From contig NZ_NNBL01000013.1 of the NCBI RefSeq assembly GCF_002803065.1, positions 62,001 to 126,000 of the forward strand: DNA of 64,000 nucleotides. Reading direction: 5' to 3'. A program made the position numbers and the translations under genes. Below, piece by piece: positions 61,311 to 64,000 of the stretch (position 1 is its first letter; the number at the start of each line of letters is the position of its first letter). The notes under the pieces were generated by a model. It made no database searches. It was not told where the DNA came from and was given only the letters and a program-made list of their open reading frames with translations. The DNA comes from Streptomyces sp. CB01635. GTDB taxonomy: Bacteria; Actinomycetota; Actinomycetes; Streptomycetales; Streptomycetaceae.

Positions 61311-61545
61311 CCGGTATCGGGTACCGGGGCGATGGCGAGTCGTACGGGCTTGCCGTGCTCAGGGCGGCCTCGCCATGGACGACGGCCGGAGCCTGACGTT
61401 CAGGTCGCCGCGCGACTTCGCGCGTTCGTCGCGGTGACCTGCCGCGGTGACGCGGTGACGGCAGACGGTCGGGGCCGGGCCGGCACTTACCGGACCCGGC
61501 CCCGGGCACGCTGGATTGTTCTACCGCGTTGGTCTGCGGTGGCGG

Positions 61546-62022
61546 TCAGGGAGTGCGCAGAACCCACTTCTGTGCCGTCGAACCGTTGCAGTTCTCGGTG
61601 ACGACCTGCGACGACTGTGCCGTCAGACAGACGGGGGGCAGGCCCATCCCGACATTGGAGAAGGTGACGGTGCCGTCCGAGTTGCTGCGAGCTCCCCACA
61701 TCTGCAGGAAGTTGTACGGTAGGCAGCTTTGGAGCACGGGTTCGTTGTCGGGGGAGCGGAGGAGGCAGTCGCCGCTGTTCTGGTTGACGATGTCGACGCT
61801 ACCGCCGGAGTCGGGGACGAGGTTCCATACCGTGTTGGGCTCGCCGGGCGGGGTCAGCGTAGGGGTCAGGCCGTCCTGGGTGAGCGCGAGCTGCGGGTTG
61901 GCGGCGCTCGCGATGATCACGTTGCCGACGGGAGCGGGCGCGGCCGCCGCGGCGGGCATGGCGGCGCCGAGGGCAATGCCGACGGCGACCGCCGGCGCGA
62001 GGATGCGTGTCAAGGGCTTCAC
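61546..62022 (-). CDS. Small secreted ricin-type lectin-like protein
   Basis: This 158-residue protein has a signal peptide (hydrophobic ILAPAVAVGIALGAAMPAAAAA). The mature beta-trefoil-like part shows the NPQLALTQDG opening, paired Cys (GDCLL, QSCLP, VCLTA, ENCNG) and a closing QKWVL, typical of RICIN/QxW repeats. Only one clear QxW is kept. It may bind carbohydrate outside the cell. The start GTG 62022 fits the signal peptide but lacks a strong ribosome site, so it is uncertain. Confidence 0.7.
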   Translation of the reverse strand: MKPLTRILAPAVAVGIALGAAMPAAAAAPAPVGNVIIASAANPQLALTQDGLTPTLTPPGEPNTVWNLVPDSGGSVDIVNQNSGDCLLRSPDNEPVLQSCLPYNFLQMWGARSNSDGTVTFSNVGMGLPPVCLTAQSSQVVTENCNGSTAQKWVLRTP

Positions 62023-62449
62023 GACTGGTGTTCTATCGCCTGGCCGACATCCCAACTGCGGACCCACACTGGGCAAGTCACGCGAACAGCCCTGCAAACA
62101 TTGTCCGAGGGTTGAGGAACATCGGAACGAGAACCGGCGCCAAGCCGCCGTCGGCCCCGATTTGAGGTCCCGGTGGTACCGGCGGAATTTCCAACGTATA
62201 CGCAGTTCAGCTGCCCTGGGATGCTTCGGGATGTGACGATCAGGTCGATCCTGCGACCTGTATTGCCGCTGTTTCCGCGGCCGTTGTCACCGGGATTCAT
62301 TCCAGTGCATCGGGCTTCAGTCCGGTGGTGAAGCGAACTTGGTGGTTGCAAACGCGAAGCGTCGCGGCGTCTTTCTGGCGGAGCCGGAGTGTGGCGGCGT
62401 GAACGGTGACAGTCCGTACGGACGTTCCCCAAGGCTGTGCGCGTACGAC
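62023..62449. other. Gap without a recognisable gene
   Basis: About 430 bases upstream of the lectin-like gene. It has lower G+C at 62100-62230 and no supported frame, so it probably holds promoter sequence and decayed DNA next to the TnpB fragment. Confidence 0.3.
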
Positions 62450-62580
62450 ATGTCTAGTGTGATCGTCACGCAGCTCCGGTACGCCTTCCGCCTGTACCCG
62501 GACACCGGCCGGCAGACAGTATTGGCGAAGCGTTCGGGTGTGCCCGCGTCGTGTTTCAACGATGCGGTGCGCGCCGTCGA
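62450..62580 (+). pseudogene. N-terminal fragment of a second TnpB
   Basis: From ATG 62450 the reading is VIVTQLRYAFRLYPDTGRQ and then VLAKRSGVPASCFNDAVRA, the start of an IS200/IS605 TnpB (RYRLYPT...FGCARxxWND type). The similarity ends at about 62580 and the rest of the gene is gone. Confidence 0.65.
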
Positions 62581-62822
62581 CGTGGTGCTCCACGGACGCC
62601 GAACTGCAGCAACTCCGGCTGCACCGCCACCGACGAGCCGTAGGCGGCGCCGACGCGGCCTGCGCGCTGAACATGACGGAGCCGGCCGCGATGGCACAAC
62701 AAGAGGGTTTCGGGCACCACCATCTACACCATGTACTCCACGACGGACGGCTCTCCCGTCAGCGCCCGAAGGGATGCGCCGCCGATCACACCAGGCGCCT
62801 TCTAAGCGCTGGGTGTTGCGGG

Positions 62823-62995
62823 TCAGGACGTTGTCGACGGTGCCGTTGGCAACGACTTCGGCGGGTAGCTGCGCAGGACGAGTGAGGTGGTGACCGGTCC
62901 GTAACGGGCGAGGGAGTCCACGACCTGTTCAAGGCGTTCGGCGTGAGAACAGTGCACGTCGAGCAGCAGGCAGTCCTCGCCAGTCACGTGGAGGG
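62823..62995 (-). pseudogene. C-terminal fragment of an Lrp/AsnC regulator
   Basis: The minus strand reads HVTGEDCLLLDVHCSHAERL, EQVVDSLARYGPVTTSLVLRS, then a stop. This matches the ligand-binding (RAM) domain end of Lrp/AsnC family regulators. The HTH half is absent because the adjoining DNA belongs to an IS481 fragment. Confidence 0.65.
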
Positions 62996-63046
62996 TCGAG
63001 GAGTTCCTCCATACCCGCACCTGGCTCTCAGAGCAGTAGCACGCCG

Positions 63047-63170
63047 AGGCTCGCAAGGTCTGGAACATCCACCACAACTACCACCTGCCCCACAGTGCTA
63101 CCGGAGGCCAACCGCCAGCAGCCCGGCTCCGAATGGGCGTAACCAACGTCTTGGCCTCCTACAGCGAGGC
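63047..63170 (+). pseudogene. C-terminal fragment of an IS481-type transposase
   Basis: The + strand reads VWNIHHNYHLPHSATGGQPP and ARLRMGVTNVLASYS, the usual end of IS481-group integrases (YNYHRPHSALGGQPPASRL...VTNV). The catalytic DDE part is missing. It abuts the Lrp fragment and probably inserted into it before decaying. Confidence 0.7.
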
Positions 63171-63384
63171 CGCAGGCTCGGCCTTCTCGGTGCTAATCGT
63201 CGGGGTAGGTCCATTCCTCAATGACCCAGGCATCGGCCGCAGTTGAGCGTGCTTGACCACCCGGCAGCCCCGAAGATCTGATCCGTAGCTCTACGGAGAA
63301 CGGTCGGTCACTTGCCCAGCTCGCCACCATGCCGCCTGGATACGTCGCCTGGCGGGCGACCCTGAGGCACCGCATCATGAGTCC

Positions 63385-63723
63385 ATGGGGATCGACTTGG
63401 AGTTGCACTCAGCACGGCCGGCGCGTAACTGGCGAAAGTCCCGCGCCACACTCCTGCGGAACTCGTACGGGCACGGGGATGCGTTGGCCGATGCACTCAG
63501 CTCCCTCCAACTGCTTGGAGTTGCCGGGAGGCTCACCGCCGTCGATCCGTACGGAGATACGTTGATGAACGAACAGGAGTCCGCCGCCGCTCTCAACGAG
63601 ATCCACGAGCTGCGACAACGATGCAGTGATGAGCGTCAGCTTGCCGCGTTGGACGACCTTGCAACGCTGCTGGGGCAGTGCGCCGGCGCGCCAGGCAGCT
63701 ATCTGTGGTTCCAGGGTGACTGA
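63385..63723 (+). CDS. Hypothetical protein, 112 residues
   Basis: This small acidic protein is predicted soluble and helical (ESAAALNEIHELRQRCSDERQ and LAALDDLATLLGQC), with no signal peptide or membrane segment. The opening MGIDLELHS and the closing SYLWFQGD give it a protein-like look, and it could be a conserved actinomycete family, but I cannot name one. Start ATG 63385 with a weak ribosome site. Confidence 0.6.
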   Translation: MGIDLELHSARPARNWRKSRATLLRNSYGHGDALADALSSLQLLGVAGRLTAVDPYGDTLMNEQESAAALNEIHELRQRCSDERQLAALDDLATLLGQCAGAPGSYLWFQGD

Positions 63724-63799
63724 AGCCCGTGCCACAGCCGCGCCAGAACCCGCGGGGAGCCACGGAGAAGCTCGGGCGACGCGCGCCGTCGGCGCCGAA

Positions 63800-64000
63800 G
63801 TCTGCTGGCTGCACGGCTGGCCGGTGATCGGCGTCCTCCAGTTCGCCGATGTAGCGATCCCGGAATTCCCGCGAAGCGCTCCTGGTCGTGGTGGTACCAG
63901 TGGCGCAGAGTCCGCCGGCGGCGCCACGTCGCGGAGCCATGCGTCCAAGTGGGCCCGCTCTTTGCTCATTCCGCGGGGCCACAGGCGGTCCACGAGCACT
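63800..64000 (-). pseudogene. DUF488 (YeaO-like) gene, frameshifted, start outside window
   Basis: Three frames in sequence carry the family: LVDRLWPRGMSKERAHLDAW and LRDVAPP in one, LRHWYHHDQERF in a second, and EFRDRYIGELEDADHRPAVQ in the third. Intact family members have these in one frame, so two frameshifts (near 63905 and 63870) have broken it, unless the sequence is wrong. The 5' end lies beyond the window. Confidence 0.75.

Noticed and set aside
1..64000. tRNA, rRNA and riboswitch genes
   Set aside because: No cloverleaf, rRNA segment or known riboswitch core was noticed when reading both strands. A covariance search was not possible.

Overview
The base composition (well over 70% G+C outside a few spots), frequent GTG starts, GGAGG-type ribosome sites and the gene families all point to a Streptomyces or close relative. 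Most of the window is secondary-metabolite DNA. The right-hand fifth is a mixed accessory zone with transposase remnants.

Region 1 (1-7470, all minus strand) runs, in transcription order, cytochrome P450, ferredoxin, YciI-like protein, alpha/beta hydrolase with a Cys nucleophile, tandem-domain protein of unknown function, PksI-like enoyl-CoA hydratase, and an acyltransferase-PfaD fusion cut by the window edge. This is the edge of a trans-AT polyketide cluster with beta-branching. From memory the order resembles lnmA-lnmG of leinamycin. The PKS megasynthases would lie left of the window.

Region 2 (7610-50339) reads as a separate non-ribosomal lipopeptide cluster. It has a FAAL-ACP-C-A(Ser)-T starter protein (9024-14261), a free-standing C domain (7610-8998), a degenerate-C/A(Thr)/T protein (20685-23462), a C-T protein (25074-26729), two C-A-T proteins whose A-domain codes I cannot assign (27711-31118 and 42891-46208), MbtH, a type II thioesterase, a LAL-type LuxR regulator, an MFS exporter and a large membrane M28 peptidase. 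Tailoring or precursor enzymes are three Fe/2-oxoglutarate oxygenases (26950, 40862, 41866), a LysA-like PLP decarboxylase, a membrane desaturase, a GNAT, a mycofactocin-type SDR, a divergent SHMT, a PuuD-like amidotransferase, an isochorismatase-fold hydrolase, a radical SAM protein next to a 79-residue protein, and a HisC-like aminotransferase.

The most striking feature is an apparently complete HypE-HypF pair (16444-19873) inside this cluster with no hydrogenase or HypA/B/C/D in view. HypF has all four expected domains and HypE ends in Pro-Arg-Leu-Cys, so the pair should be able to make an enzyme-bound thiocyanate (a cyanide equivalent) from carbamoyl phosphate. I infer that this CN or carbamoyl unit goes into the peptide or a building block. 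An HD-domain protein that may resemble cyanamide hydratase lies just beyond the cluster (50624-51232).

Region 3 (50624-64000) holds a frameshifted TnpB element, an NmrA-like oxidoreductase, a TetR/MFS efflux pair flanked by a 68-bp direct repeat, an APH-type kinase, an ECF41-like sigma factor co-transcribed with a flavoprotein, two secreted proteins, and decayed pieces of IS5, TnpB, Lrp/AsnC, IS481 and DUF488 genes. No rRNA, tRNA, CRISPR array or origin was seen.
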